NCBI GenBank assembly: GCA_023151315.1
Contig: JAKLJE010000009.1
Location: 62,001 to 126,000, forward strand
Source of the DNA: Bacteroidia bacterium
GTDB lineage: Bacteria; Bacteroidota; Bacteroidia; Palsa-965
Direction: 5' to 3'
DNA: 64,000 nt
In this document: positions 17,559 to 27,592 of the stretch, one piece after another
How positions within the stretch are numbered: the stretch's first letter is position 1
How the letters are laid out: every line of letters begins with the position of its first letter
Made by a program: the position numbers and the translations under genes
The notes under the pieces: generated by a model
The model's input: the letters and a program-made list of their open reading frames with translations, nothing else
The model's database searches: none
Told to the model about the DNA's origin: nothing

Positions 17559-18432
17559 TACCGGTTACACCAAAGGAAATATTGATGCGGACCTGATCCG
17601 CAATTTCATCAAAGAAGCTCTCGCGGAGGATGTCGGTCCAGGCGACTATACATCGCTGAGCACTATTCCTGCAAACGCAATTCAGACTGCACGCTTACTC
17701 GTTAAAGACGATGGCGTAATTGCAGGTCTCGAACTCTCTGAATACATCTTCAAAGCGGTCGATCCGCAACTAACGGTGAAATATCTGCTGAGCGATGGCG
17801 ACTTCGTTTCTAAAGGTGACGTTGCGTTTGAAGTAAGCGGCCCGGCTCGTTCAATAACAATTGCAGAACGACTGGTTCTGAATTGCATGCAACGCATGAG
17901 CGGAATTGCTACCACAACGTGGAAAATGGTGGATCTCGTTAAAGATCTTCCTGTGAAAGTTGTAGACACGAGAAAGACGACTCCGCTTTTCCGCTATTTC
18001 GAGAAATGGGCAGTGCGTATCGGCGGCGGACACAATCACCGTTACGCGCTTTACGATATGATTCTCATAAAAGACAATCATGTTGATTACGCCGGCGGTA
18101 CAGTTAATGCAATCCGCGCCGCAAACGAATTCCGCAAAGCCAATAATCTCAATCTGAAAATTGAAATTGAAGTACGCAACTTCGATGAATTGCAACAAGT
18201 GTTGGACTACGGTAATATTGAACGTATCATGCTTGATAATTTCAGCACAGACAACCTGAAAAAAGCCATTGACATCATCGGCAATCGTTACACAACCGAA
18301 GCGTCCGGCGGAATCACCATGAATACTTTGCGGGCTTACGCTGAAACAGGAGTGAATGAAATTTCAGTCGGGGCTCTTACGCATAGCATCAAAAGTCTCG
18401 ATCTGAGTTTGAAAGCACAGCGCAATGATTAA
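17548..18432 (+). CDS. nadC: Nicotinate-nucleotide pyrophosphorylase (carboxylating)
   Basis: A 294-residue quinolinate phosphoribosyltransferase, which converts quinolinate and PRPP to nicotinate mononucleotide in de novo NAD synthesis. LAEDVGPGDYTS near residue 19, VVDTRKTTP near residue 135, the substrate loop GGGHNHRYALYDMILIKDNH near residue 152 and IMLDNFS near residue 228 are all family signatures. The ATG at 17548 is preferred over a TTG four codons earlier. It overlaps the DUF4783 gene by 11 bases and the next gene by eight. Confidence 0.96.
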   Translation: MRNNTGYTKGNIDADLIRNFIKEALAEDVGPGDYTSLSTIPANAIQTARLLVKDDGVIAGLELSEYIFKAVDPQLTVKYLLSDGDFVSKGDVAFEVSGPARSITIAERLVLNCMQRMSGIATTTWKMVDLVKDLPVKVVDTRKTTPLFRYFEKWAVRIGGGHNHRYALYDMILIKDNHVDYAGGTVNAIRAANEFRKANNLNLKIEIEVRNFDELQQVLDYGNIERIMLDNFSTDNLKKAIDIIGNRYTTEASGGITMNTLRAYAETGVNEISVGALTHSIKSLDLSLKAQRND

Positions 18433-19420
18433 GAAACTCCTTCAGAAAATTGCGGATATTACAATTGTCAGAAAATGTCTGGCAGTATCGCAAAAACTCA
18501 CCTTACCCGGATTTGACGGACATTCTTTATACGAGGTTTCTGCGTTTTTCTTCAGAGGCGTTTTCAAGGGACAAATTCAGGCGCGTGCCGCTTCAATGGC
18601 ATTCAGTTTCTTTCTCGCCGTTTTCCCGTCTATCATTTTTCTCTTCACATTGATTCCTTATGTTCCTGTTCCCCACTTTCAGGATTCATTGTTCGAAGTA
18701 ATCAGAAGTATTCTGCCCGACAATATGTTCCTGTCATTGCAGGATGCGATACGCGAAATCACACACCGCCAAAACGGAGGATTGCTTTCCTTCGGTGTTA
18801 TTGCCGCACTGTATTTTTCGAAAAACGGATTGGTGGCGATGATGAACAGCTTTAACTCTTCAATCCACGTGCGCGAAAGCCGGGCTCAATGGAAACAACA
18901 GCTGATTGCCACCGCGCTTGTTATCGTTCTGAGTATTCTCATCATTGTTGGACTTGCGCTTATGATCGGTTCAGAATACATGGTTTCTCAAATGATAGAC
19001 AAGAAGAATTCGGAAGTCATACTGATTTCCATTGGAAAATGGACACTTATGGGCTTGCTGTTTCTCGTTGTTATCGGAGCATTCTATCGTTTCGGTCCGG
19101 CCCGCAGACGACACAGCAGCTTCTTCTCACCGGGAGTGATATTGGCAGCATTGTTGACGATTTCGTTCTCGATACTGTTCTCCTGGTACGTGAACAATTT
19201 CGGTAATTACAACTCTGTGTACGGCTCAATCGGAACCATTATGGTTGTTATGCTATGGATCAACTTCAACTGCATGATGTTGTTGATCGGATTTGAATTG
19301 GACGCCGGAATATATTCGGCAAAAGCAAAAAGACGCTCTCTTTTGGAGCAGGAAGAAGCCGACGAAGCTGCAAAAGCCGAAGCTGAAAGTCAGGTTGAAA
19401 ACCTTGCCCGAAATGCCTGA
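18425..19420 (+). CDS. YihY/UPF0761 family membrane protein
   Basis: A 331-residue polytopic protein with the six-helix core of the YihY (BrkB) family. FFRGVFKGQIQARAASMAF near residue 39 is the conserved amphipathic entry to helix 1; YNSVYGSIGTIMVVMLWI near residue 260 is the family's most conserved segment. The C-terminus is a charged Glu/Ala/Lys tail of about 35 residues. Although once annotated as RNase BN, the family has no shown nuclease activity and its role is unknown. Its start overlaps nadC by 8 bases. Confidence 0.9.
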   Translation: MIKKLLQKIADITIVRKCLAVSQKLTLPGFDGHSLYEVSAFFFRGVFKGQIQARAASMAFSFFLAVFPSIIFLFTLIPYVPVPHFQDSLFEVIRSILPDNMFLSLQDAIREITHRQNGGLLSFGVIAALYFSKNGLVAMMNSFNSSIHVRESRAQWKQQLIATALVIVLSILIIVGLALMIGSEYMVSQMIDKKNSEVILISIGKWTLMGLLFLVVIGAFYRFGPARRRHSSFFSPGVILAALLTISFSILFSWYVNNFGNYNSVYGSIGTIMVVMLWINFNCMMLLIGFELDAGIYSAKAKRRSLLEQEEADEAAKAEAESQVENLARNA

Positions 19421-19448
19421 AATCAGGAGTGAATTTGGCATGATAACG

Positions 19449-19456
19449 TATATTTG
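19449..19456 (+). promoter_or_regulatory. Candidate -7 promoter element for the M1 peptidase gene
   Basis: TATATTTG matches TAnnTTTG and lies 20 bp before the ATG at 19477, giving a very short leader. A TTTG at 19434-19437 is closer than the usual -33 spacing, so the upstream half of the promoter is uncertain. Confidence 0.45.
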
Positions 19457-19476
19457 CCTTTCACATCTGATCTACA

Positions 19477-22400
19477 ATGAAAAGAGTACTTCTTCTTCTG
19501 ATTCTTGCAGTTACGTTCAGCGACCTTTCAGCCCAATATCCTGAAATTCCTTATCGCTCACGTTCCAATTCTCTTTATTGGAAAAACCGTCCACCGTATC
19601 CCGGATACTGGCAACAGGATGTGTATTACAAAATCAAAGCGAACGTTGATGACGCAACCGATGTGATTGATGCAACTGAAGAATTGATCTACTGGAACAA
19701 TTCTCCGGACACATTGTATTTCGTGTATTTCCACTTGTATCAGAATGCTTTTCAGCCGGAGTCATACACGCACGATCTCCACGAAAACAATAACTTCCCT
19801 GTGAAGTACGGGAAATACGAGAAGCAAGGTTTGGGAACAACAACTGATAACATTCAGGTTGACGGACAAACGGTGAAGGTGGAATACGATAACACGATTA
19901 TGAAAGTGTGGTTGCCGAAACCACTGCGTCCGGGATACTCTACGAAGATCACCATGAACTTCAAAACGTATTTCGATAATGGCGGTTCAATCCGCCGTCG
20001 TATGAAGATGTACTCCACGTTCGGTTACAAACACTATGACGGAGTTCATTGGTATCCGCGCGTTGCCGTTTATGATCGCAAGTTCGGATGGGAAACTGAT
20101 CAGCATTTGACGCGTGAATTCTATGGTGATTACGGCGTGTTCGATGTGGAAATCACATTGCCGAACAACTACATTATGGATGCAACCGGCGTGATGACGA
20201 ACGAGCAGGAAATGTTGCCGGCTGATCTTCGCCAGAAACTCGACATTGCCAACTTTGCCAAGAAACCTTGGGAATCCGCTCCATCTGAAATCATCAAACG
20301 CGATGGCACTACAAAGACGTGGAAATTCCACGCTGAAAATGTTCACGATTTCGCATGGACAGCAGATCCGACGTATCGCATCGGAGAAGTTTCGTGGAAC
20401 GGCATTCGTTGTATTGCATTGTGTGCAGAACAACATTGTTCCGGTTGGCAAGACGCAGCAGCATTCACCGCGAAAGTGATTGAAGTATATTCAACTGATT
20501 TCGGTATGTACGCCTATCCGAAAATGATTGTTGCTGATGCGCGTGACGGCATGGAGTATCCGATGCTCACGCTTGATGGTGGTCGCGCTCCGGATTATTA
20601 CGATCTCATTGCGCATGAAGTAGGTCACAACTGGTTCTTCGGAATGGTTGGAAGCAACGAAACGTATCGTGCTTTGCTGGATGAAGGATTCACACAGTTT
20701 CTCACGGCTTGGTCGTATGAGAAAATCAAAGGACCTGAAAAAGTACGCTGGCGCTACAAGAGTAATTACGCGGAACGTTTCAGAAATCCGGAAGAAGTCC
20801 GAATGGGCGAAGCGTACAACGGTTATATCTATCCTGCAGCAAGCGATGATGAAACTGTAATTGACACTCATTCCGATCAGTTCGGAGGTGCTTTACGTCA
20901 TGGAGGTGGTTACGGACAGGTTTATTCGAAAACCGCAACCATGTTATACAATCTGCAGTATGTTTTAGGTGATTCGCTGTTCCTCTCTGCAATGCAGAAT
21001 TACTTCAACCAATGGAAATTCTGTCATCCTTATGTTGAAGATTTCCGCAACTCCATTATTCAACATACACATGTTGATCTGAACTGGTTCTTCGATCAGT
21101 GGCTGGCAACTTCAAAAACGATAGACTACAAAATCACTTCCGTACGTAAAGGCGATTCAACTGACACATACGAAGTGAACTTCAAACGCAAAGGCAGAAT
21201 GCAGATGCCGATTGACTTCACGGTTTATGCAAACGACGGCAAAACTTACAACTATCACATTCCGAACAACTGGTTCGTGAAAGAAACAGATGCGAAAGTA
21301 TTGCCACGCTGGATCGGATGGGACAATGTGAAGAAAACATACACCGCAGAAGTTGTAGTTCCTTCCGGAGTAAAGGATGTGCGCATTGATACCACGTATA
21401 GAATGGCAGATGTGAATCTGCTCAACAACAGTAAGAAAACGCCGGTATCACTCGGATTTGATTCAAAGATTTACAATCCGCCGACCTGGAAAGAATACCG
21501 CATGCTGGCACGCCCTGATTTGTGGTATAACTCATTCGACGGAATTAAAGCCGGCGCTTACCTCAGCGGCGTTTATATGAATGGCTTCCATCAATTTGAC
21601 GTAGCCGCACACTTCAACACAGGAGCTGTTCAATCTCAACTTCCCGCTGATACAGGTTTCAACACCTTCGATCAATTCAGCATTCAGGTTTCGTATCGCA
21701 CTCCTACAAACAAGTTCATCAAAGGTTCTGCGTTTTCTTTCAATGGTCGTCACCTCGATGGATTGAATCTCGCAAGTACTTCATTTGAAGTCTGGGATCG
21801 CAAGCAGAAGAACAAATTCTGGGTGAGTTACAAGATGATGTACCGTCACGACTCAACGGATCTCACCTATCTCGTTCACAATAAAGAATGGCAGCCTGGA
21901 TTATTCAACAACACCATCACGTTCGGTTACGAGCATCCTTATCAGTACATGCGTGGAAAAGGAGTTGGTAACATCAACCTTCAGATGCGTTCTTCAGCAA
22001 TCGGAAGTGACTACGATTACCAATACGTTGCATTGAATGTGGTGAATAAAAATGATCTCGGCGTGATCAACATCAACACACGTACGTTCGCACAAATCGG
22101 AACTGGAAGCAATTGGGCAGATGAATCGATGCTGTATGCAGCAGGTGCAAATCCTGAAGCAATGATGGATAACAAGTACACGCGTTCCATTGGATTATTC
22201 CCTGTTGAATGGGGCGGATACGGTGCAGATATCAATCACTTCCATGCAGGTGGCGGACTCGGGTTGCGCGGATATGCAGGATATCAGTTACCGCAGGTTG
22301 ATTGGTACGGTGATGTTCGTAAAAGCTACAAAGGATCTTCAGGATATGCAGTGAACATGGAAGTGGAATTCCAGGAGTTGTTCCGATTCATCGGCAGAAA

Positions 22401-22680
22401 AATGCCACGTGTGAACAGCGTAATCGGAATCACAACTTATGCATTCGGCGATGCAGGAGCAATCAACTTCAGCAGACCGGGAGAATCCATTGCGTTCGGT
22501 GATATTCGTATGGATGCAGGTTTAGGATGCGCGTTAACGATCAAACGCTTCCCTCCTCTCCAAACGTGCAAACCGCTTACGATCCGTTTCGATGTACCGT
22601 TGTTCATCAACCGAGCACCTTACAACTCGCCTGAGAATGTTGCATTCCGTTGGGTAATCGGAATCAACAGAGCGTTCTGA
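19477..22680 (+). CDS. M1 family zinc metallopeptidase with C-terminal barrel-like domain
   Basis: A 1067-residue secreted gluzincin. It has a signal peptide (MKRVLLLLILAVTFSDLSAQ), an N-terminal beta domain, GMEYPM at about residue 355 in place of the aminopeptidase GAMEN motif, the zinc site H380-E381-x2-H384 in HEVGHNW and the third ligand E403 in LLDEGF. From roughly residue 690 the character changes to alternating amphipathic strands, including GGGLGLRGYAGYQLP near residue 925, like the LRGY motif of Omp85-type barrels, and a terminal WVIGINRAF with a C-terminal Phe. This suggests a protease tethered in the outer membrane. It likely cleaves peptides at the cell surface or in the periplasm. 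Confidence 0.88.
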   Translation: MKRVLLLLILAVTFSDLSAQYPEIPYRSRSNSLYWKNRPPYPGYWQQDVYYKIKANVDDATDVIDATEELIYWNNSPDTLYFVYFHLYQNAFQPESYTHDLHENNNFPVKYGKYEKQGLGTTTDNIQVDGQTVKVEYDNTIMKVWLPKPLRPGYSTKITMNFKTYFDNGGSIRRRMKMYSTFGYKHYDGVHWYPRVAVYDRKFGWETDQHLTREFYGDYGVFDVEITLPNNYIMDATGVMTNEQEMLPADLRQKLDIANFAKKPWESAPSEIIKRDGTTKTWKFHAENVHDFAWTADPTYRIGEVSWNGIRCIALCAEQHCSGWQDAAAFTAKVIEVYSTDFGMYAYPKMIVADARDGMEYPMLTLDGGRAPDYYDLIAHEVGHNWFFGMVGSNETYRALLDEGFTQFLTAWSYEKIKGPEKVRWRYKSNYAERFRNPEEVRMGEAYNGYIYPAASDDETVIDTHSDQFGGALRHGGGYGQVYSKTATMLYNLQYVLGDSLFLSAMQNYFNQWKFCHPYVEDFRNSIIQHTHVDLNWFFDQWLATSKTIDYKITSVRKGDSTDTYEVNFKRKGRMQMPIDFTVYANDGKTYNYHIPNNWFVKETDAKVLPRWIGWDNVKKTYTAEVVVPSGVKDVRIDTTYRMADVNLLNNSKKTPVSLGFDSKIYNPPTWKEYRMLARPDLWYNSFDGIKAGAYLSGVYMNGFHQFDVAAHFNTGAVQSQLPADTGFNTFDQFSIQVSYRTPTNKFIKGSAFSFNGRHLDGLNLASTSFEVWDRKQKNKFWVSYKMMYRHDSTDLTYLVHNKEWQPGLFNNTITFGYEHPYQYMRGKGVGNINLQMRSSAIGSDYDYQYVALNVVNKNDLGVININTRTFAQIGTGSNWADESMLYAAGANPEAMMDNKYTRSIGLFPVEWGGYGADINHFHAGGGLGLRGYAGYQLPQVDWYGDVRKSYKGSSGYAVNMEVEFQELFRFIGRKMPRVNSVIGITTYAFGDAGAINFSRPGESIAFGDIRMDAGLGCALTIKRFPPLQTCKPLTIRFDVPLFINRAPYNSPENVAFRWVIGINRAF

Positions 22681-22696
22681 TAAAACGGAAGAATAT

Positions 22697-24031
22697 TTAT
22701 TTACGCGTCAATTCGTTGAGAACATCTGCGAGTTGGCGCGTAAGTTCTTTTCGGGAATATCGATCCACGCCTGAAGCATTAACACGCAAAGTTCCGGATT
22801 GAAACTGTTGCCAGAAAGTCTTCAATTGATCGTACATCAATTGATCATCGGAATAACCTGCAATGGTTCCTGCTCCTGTTTCTCTTAGTATTTCAGCAGC
22901 ATCGCCATCAATCGGTCCGACTGCAAGAACAGGTCTTTGCGCCGACATGTATTCGAAGAACTTTCCGGTGAGAATTCCTTTCGCAGTTCGCGTATTGTTC
23001 AGCACAAGCAGTAACAATGAACTTTGTTTCTGCCACTTCACAACTTCATGATGCGGAAGATATGGTACAAGCTTCAAAGCATCTCCCAATCCGTGTGCAC
23101 GCACAGAATCACTTACAGAAGAATCTACTTTACCGATCAATCGAATCTCCACCGTTTTTGCAAACACGGAATCTTCGCTGGCAAGTTTTTGAATTGCACG
23201 CCACAACACTTCAGGATTTCGCGCATTGGACATAGTTCCGATGTGTGAAACAGAGAATCGCGAGTCTGATTCGACAGCTCCTTTGTAAACGTCATCTTCA
23301 TCGTATCCGTTGGCAATAACTTTGAATTTTGCATCCTGATTGCGATGACCGTAACCGTGCATCATCTCAATAAACTGCGCATTCATGGTAGGTCCAACGG
23401 AAAGCACAACATCCGCCTCCTGCAATACCTGTTGCTCCATTTTACGATGGCGACGATCAGCCCATCCTGCGAGATTCAGATCATCATAAAAATCAATATT
23501 GGTCCACGGATCACGGAAATCTGCGATCCACTTTATTCCGGTTTCTTTATGCAATCGACGAGCAATCATATGCATACTGTGCGGAGGTCCTGAAGAAACA
23601 ATTGCATCAACAGGATTCTGCTTCAGCCAATCTTTGAGGTACGCAACCGAAGGTTTGATCCAGAATTTTCTTGGATCAGGAATCAGGAAATTGCCGCGAA
23701 TCCATACAGAAAGTTTCTGCTTGAATCCGGCTTTCTTTTTATCTCCGTGAAATGCAGCCTGAATCTTCTCCCCTTTCTTTGCACCGGTGAATTTGCGATA
23801 GACATTATACGGTTCCCAGATTTCAGTTTTCAGAACAGTTACGCCATTGGGAACATCGCGCAACAACGATTCATCTTCATCCGGACTCTCTGGATTGGAA
23901 GGAGTATATACAACCGGTTGCCATCCGAAATCACGCAGATACTTCACAAACTTGAGCCAACGCTGTACGCCGGCTCCACCTGTTGGTGGCCAGTAGTATG
24001 TGATGATGAGGAGTTTTTTGGAGGTCAGCAT
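22697..24031 (-). CDS. Glycosyltransferase family 4-like protein
   Basis: A 444-residue GT-B glycosyltransferase. The N-terminal glycine-rich loop is YYWPPTGGAGVQRWLKFV near residue 12, SGPPHSMHMIARRLH near residue 146 leads into the donor side, and GKFFEYMSAQRPVLAVGP near residue 377 is the donor-binding region. It is convergent with the M1 peptidase gene (16-bp gap) and divergent from the PKD protein. It probably acts in the same surface-glycan pathway as the clusters on either side. Confidence 0.87.
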   Translation of the reverse strand: MLTSKKLLIITYYWPPTGGAGVQRWLKFVKYLRDFGWQPVVYTPSNPESPDEDESLLRDVPNGVTVLKTEIWEPYNVYRKFTGAKKGEKIQAAFHGDKKKAGFKQKLSVWIRGNFLIPDPRKFWIKPSVAYLKDWLKQNPVDAIVSSGPPHSMHMIARRLHKETGIKWIADFRDPWTNIDFYDDLNLAGWADRRHRKMEQQVLQEADVVLSVGPTMNAQFIEMMHGYGHRNQDAKFKVIANGYDEDDVYKGAVESDSRFSVSHIGTMSNARNPEVLWRAIQKLASEDSVFAKTVEIRLIGKVDSSVSDSVRAHGLGDALKLVPYLPHHEVVKWQKQSSLLLLVLNNTRTAKGILTGKFFEYMSAQRPVLAVGPIDGDAAEILRETGAGTIAGYSDDQLMYDQLKTFWQQFQSGTLRVNASGVDRYSRKELTRQLADVLNELTRK

Positions 24032-24115
24032 TCAGAATTGAAACAAATCTACATATTGCTCTCAAGTTAATTTCAAAGACCCTAAAAAATACGACCAAAC
24101 AATTTGGACTTTTAC

Positions 24116-24123
24116 TATATTTG
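24116..24123 (+). promoter_or_regulatory. Candidate -7 promoter element for the PKD/T9SS protein
   Basis: TATATTTG, an exact TAnnTTTG match, 27 bp before the ATG at 24151 in the 119-bp divergent gap. A TTTG at 24103-24106 is too near to be a standard -33 element. Confidence 0.42.
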
Positions 24124-24150
24124 ATTAGCAAACTCTAACGTCTCATAAGC

Positions 24151-27100
24151 ATGAAGAAGCACATAATCTTGTTGTTCGTTATTTTATTTGGAGCTGCGTC
24201 TGCGCAACAAACTAATATTTGGAGATTCGGACAAGGAGCCGGAATTGATTTCAATAGCGGGTTTCCAGTGGCACTCCCTTCTGCACCAATTAATACGTTT
24301 GAAGCCGCCGCAAGTGTTTGTGATAATCAAGGTCAGTTGCTGTTCTATACGGATGGTATCACCGTTTGGAATCGCAACAATAGTGTTATGGCGAACGGAT
24401 CCGGTCTTATCGGTGGAAATTCAGCGACGCAGACTCTTATTGTTCAAAAACCGGGGGATTGTTCAAAGTACTATATCTTTCATTCTGGAGATCACATTAC
24501 GGGCAATGTCGGTGCGCGTTATTCGATTGTAGATATGTGCCTTAATGGCGGATTAGGTGATGTTGTACCTTCAAGTAAAAACGTCCAGATACTTACTAAT
24601 TGCTCGGAAAAATGGACCGCAGTTAAACACTCTAATGGAACAGATGTATGGATTATTTGTCATGAATTCGGCAATGCCAATTACAGGATATTTCTTCTCA
24701 CGGCTGCTGGATTGAGCGGTTCGACAGTTCAGTCTATCGGTTCTGTTCATTCAACTAACTGCGGAGTTGGCTACATGAAGGCTTCTCACTCCGGTAACAG
24801 AATAGTGACGGCAACGCCTTTTAACTGCTCTAACCTGGATCTCTTCAATTTCAATCCGGCAACCGGAGTTCTTTCAAATTACGTTGATCTAGCCAGTACA
24901 CTTGGTACTAATTGGTATTACGGCATAGAATTTTCTCCAAATGATCAGCTGTTATACCTAACCGATATTTATGTTACAAGTTCAGTTTTTCAAGTGAATC
25001 TTTCAAATTACAGCATGGTAACATTAGCAACGAACGGAGCTAATTACGAGTATGGTGGTATACAACTTGGACCTGATGGAAAAATTTACATTGCACGAAC
25101 AGGACAAAACTTTGTCTCCTGTATAAATTCCCCTAATGTAGTAGGATCCGGTTGCGGTTTCATTAACAATGCGCTTACATTATCGCCAGGAACCACTTGT
25201 CAGTTAGGGCTGATAAACTTTGTTCCTTGGGCAATGACTTCCGCAGCACCACAATATGTTACTCTGGGCCCCGATACGGCGCTCACATGTTCGGCGCCTA
25301 TTACCTTGACATTGAATAGTGCCTGCAATTCCACATACTTGTGGAGTGACAACAGCACAAATAATTCAATTACGATAAGTACAACCGGAAATTATTGGGT
25401 GGAAGTGAGTAATGTATGCGGTATAAGTAGAGACACAATTCAAGTTAATGGCTCAAGCGTCAATGTTTCGGCGCAATTCACTACTAACGGTAATGCCTCC
25501 TGCGGACTTCCATTAACTTTCACGAATACATCATCAGGAGCTACTTCCTATAATTGGAATTTTGGCGATAATACAACGTCAACAGCCGTAAACCCATCGC
25601 ATACTTACATGAGCCCCGGAATGTATCAGGTTGTGTTAGTTTCCTCCGGCGCTTGCGGCTCTGACACAGTCTATCAATTTATAACAGTTAATCCAACAGT
25701 TACAACATCTCAATTTACTTCCTCCGGAAGTGTTTGCGGTTCGCCGGTTACGTTTGTAAATACCTCAAACAATGCGTTAACATATTATTGGAGCTTCGGT
25801 GATAATACAACCTCAACAACCAGCAATCCGACACATGTTTATACTTCTCCCGGAACATATCAAGTTATGCTGATCGCCTCCAGTCCATGCGACGCAGACA
25901 CTTCTTACGGTATAGTTACGGTTAATGCAGGTTCCGTTACAGCAGCATTCAGTTCAATCAGCAGCGCATGTGTTGGCAATCCGATCTTTTTCTCTAATAC
26001 CAGTTCAGGTGCAACTTCATCAATGTGGAACTTCGGAGATGCTACAGGATCATCTGCCACTTCACCTGTCCACATCTACTCCTCCCCGGGTACATTCACG
26101 GTAACATTGATTGTAAACGGCAGTTGTGCGAGCGATACTATTTCCCATATAGTCACGATCAATCCTGTTCCTACTGCAACTATTACGGGTAATGATACAA
26201 TTTGCAGTGGCCAAACAGTAGTATTAAGCGGAGCAGGCGGTTCTACTTATTCATGGAGCGGGGGAAGCTCTGGAGTAACCTCAACTATAACAGTTTCGCC
26301 ATCAGTGTCAACGACTTATTATTTACAGGTTGGTAATGGCTCATGTTTGAGCGCGCTTGATACACATTCAGTCATAGTGCTTCCACCATCCAACTTGTCA
26401 ATTTCAGGACCTTCTACAATTTGTACGGGACAGACAGTTACGCTCATCGCTTCCGGTGGAATTAATTATCAATGGAGCGGTGGTTCATCATCCACTGCCG
26501 GAACTATTGTAGTGAGTCCTGCTTCGACTACTACGTACTATCTTAATACTAGTAGTCAGTGTCCGGCAGTACCGGATACCCATACCATAGTTGTGTTGCC
26601 AGTGCCAATAGTCAATGCAAGTGGAAACACAAACATTTGTGCGGGCCAATCCACAGTACTTACTGCAACAGGAGGTAATTCATATCAATGGAGTGGCGGG
26701 TCGTCAGATACTACTGCTTCAATCATTGTTGCGCCATCTATAACCACAACCTACTTTGTTACCACATCCAACGGTTACTGTTCCAGTGGTTTTGATACAA
26801 TTACAGTTGTAGTACTTCCATCTCCTGCCGTTAATATTGTCGGCGCACAGAATCTTTGTCCTGGCTCAACGCTTACACTTACGGCGGTTGGTACAGCAAC
26901 AACATTCGTATGGGGTGGTGGTGTCAGCGGAACCGGAAATACCGTTACGGACATTCCGGGATTCGGAAATACCAATTATTACGTTATCGGATATAACAGT
27001 TTTGGATGCTCGGATACTGATATGGTTACCGTGCAAGTTTACGACGTTCAAACCGTAGCGATCATGGGCAATGACACCATATGTTCTGGCGAAACAACAA

Positions 27101-27546
27101 ATTTAACGTGTAGTGGTAGTGGCACATTCCAATGGAGCCCGCCATCAGGGCTTAATACAACATCAGGAAATTCCGTTGCTGCTAACCCATCCGGAACTAC
27201 AACTTACGTTGTACAAAATACAGATCCGAATGGATGTATTAGTTATGATTCAATCACAATTAATGTAAGTGCATGTGTGAGTGTTGAAGAATATGAAAGC
27301 GTTGAAGTCAGTTTTTACCCAAACCCTGCTGACCAGTATGTAACCATACTTGTTGAGAATATTCCGGATGCAAGAATCCAATTAGTTGATGCGTTGGGAA
27401 AAACTGTTTATGAGGTTCGAAACCAAAATATGAACTCTGGAGAACCATATAAATTAGCAACACACGATTTCGCAGAAGGGATATACTTACTTAAAGTGTC
27501 TGGAGAACACGTTTCATTTACGGAGCGTCTGATTATTTCGAGATAG
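24151..27546 (+). CDS. PKD and Ig-like repeat protein with T9SS type A sorting domain
   Basis: A 1131-residue secreted surface protein. In order: signal peptide (MKKHIILLFVILFGAASAQ); a beta-propeller-like region to about residue 370 typical of large Bacteroidota adhesin-like proteins; three PKD domains (about residues 445-675) each with a WNFGD or WSFGD core and a CG or SPCD motif; then about five Ig-like repeats with the pattern TICSGQT...YSWSGG...TTYYL; and a C-terminal T9SS sorting domain from about residue 1055 (VSFYPNPADQYVTI ... GIYLLKVSG). It should cross the outer membrane by the type IX system and be anchored or released. Likely adhesin or matrix component; ligand unknown. Confidence 0.88.
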   Translation: MKKHIILLFVILFGAASAQQTNIWRFGQGAGIDFNSGFPVALPSAPINTFEAAASVCDNQGQLLFYTDGITVWNRNNSVMANGSGLIGGNSATQTLIVQKPGDCSKYYIFHSGDHITGNVGARYSIVDMCLNGGLGDVVPSSKNVQILTNCSEKWTAVKHSNGTDVWIICHEFGNANYRIFLLTAAGLSGSTVQSIGSVHSTNCGVGYMKASHSGNRIVTATPFNCSNLDLFNFNPATGVLSNYVDLASTLGTNWYYGIEFSPNDQLLYLTDIYVTSSVFQVNLSNYSMVTLATNGANYEYGGIQLGPDGKIYIARTGQNFVSCINSPNVVGSGCGFINNALTLSPGTTCQLGLINFVPWAMTSAAPQYVTLGPDTALTCSAPITLTLNSACNSTYLWSDNSTNNSITISTTGNYWVEVSNVCGISRDTIQVNGSSVNVSAQFTTNGNASCGLPLTFTNTSSGATSYNWNFGDNTTSTAVNPSHTYMSPGMYQVVLVSSGACGSDTVYQFITVNPTVTTSQFTSSGSVCGSPVTFVNTSNNALTYYWSFGDNTTSTTSNPTHVYTSPGTYQVMLIASSPCDADTSYGIVTVNAGSVTAAFSSISSACVGNPIFFSNTSSGATSSMWNFGDATGSSATSPVHIYSSPGTFTVTLIVNGSCASDTISHIVTINPVPTATITGNDTICSGQTVVLSGAGGSTYSWSGGSSGVTSTITVSPSVSTTYYLQVGNGSCLSALDTHSVIVLPPSNLSISGPSTICTGQTVTLIASGGINYQWSGGSSSTAGTIVVSPASTTTYYLNTSSQCPAVPDTHTIVVLPVPIVNASGNTNICAGQSTVLTATGGNSYQWSGGSSDTTASIIVAPSITTTYFVTTSNGYCSSGFDTITVVVLPSPAVNIVGAQNLCPGSTLTLTAVGTATTFVWGGGVSGTGNTVTDIPGFGNTNYYVIGYNSFGCSDTDMVTVQVYDVQTVAIMGNDTICSGETTNLTCSGSGTFQWSPPSGLNTTSGNSVAANPSGTTTYVVQNTDPNGCISYDSITINVSACVSVEEYESVEVSFYPNPADQYVTILVENIPDARIQLVDALGKTVYEVRNQNMNSGEPYKLATHDFAEGIYLLKVSGEHVSFTERLIISR

Positions 27547-27592
27547 GTATAAGCGTGTGTGAACTTGCAGCTGTTTGCAACTGAATTAGAAT

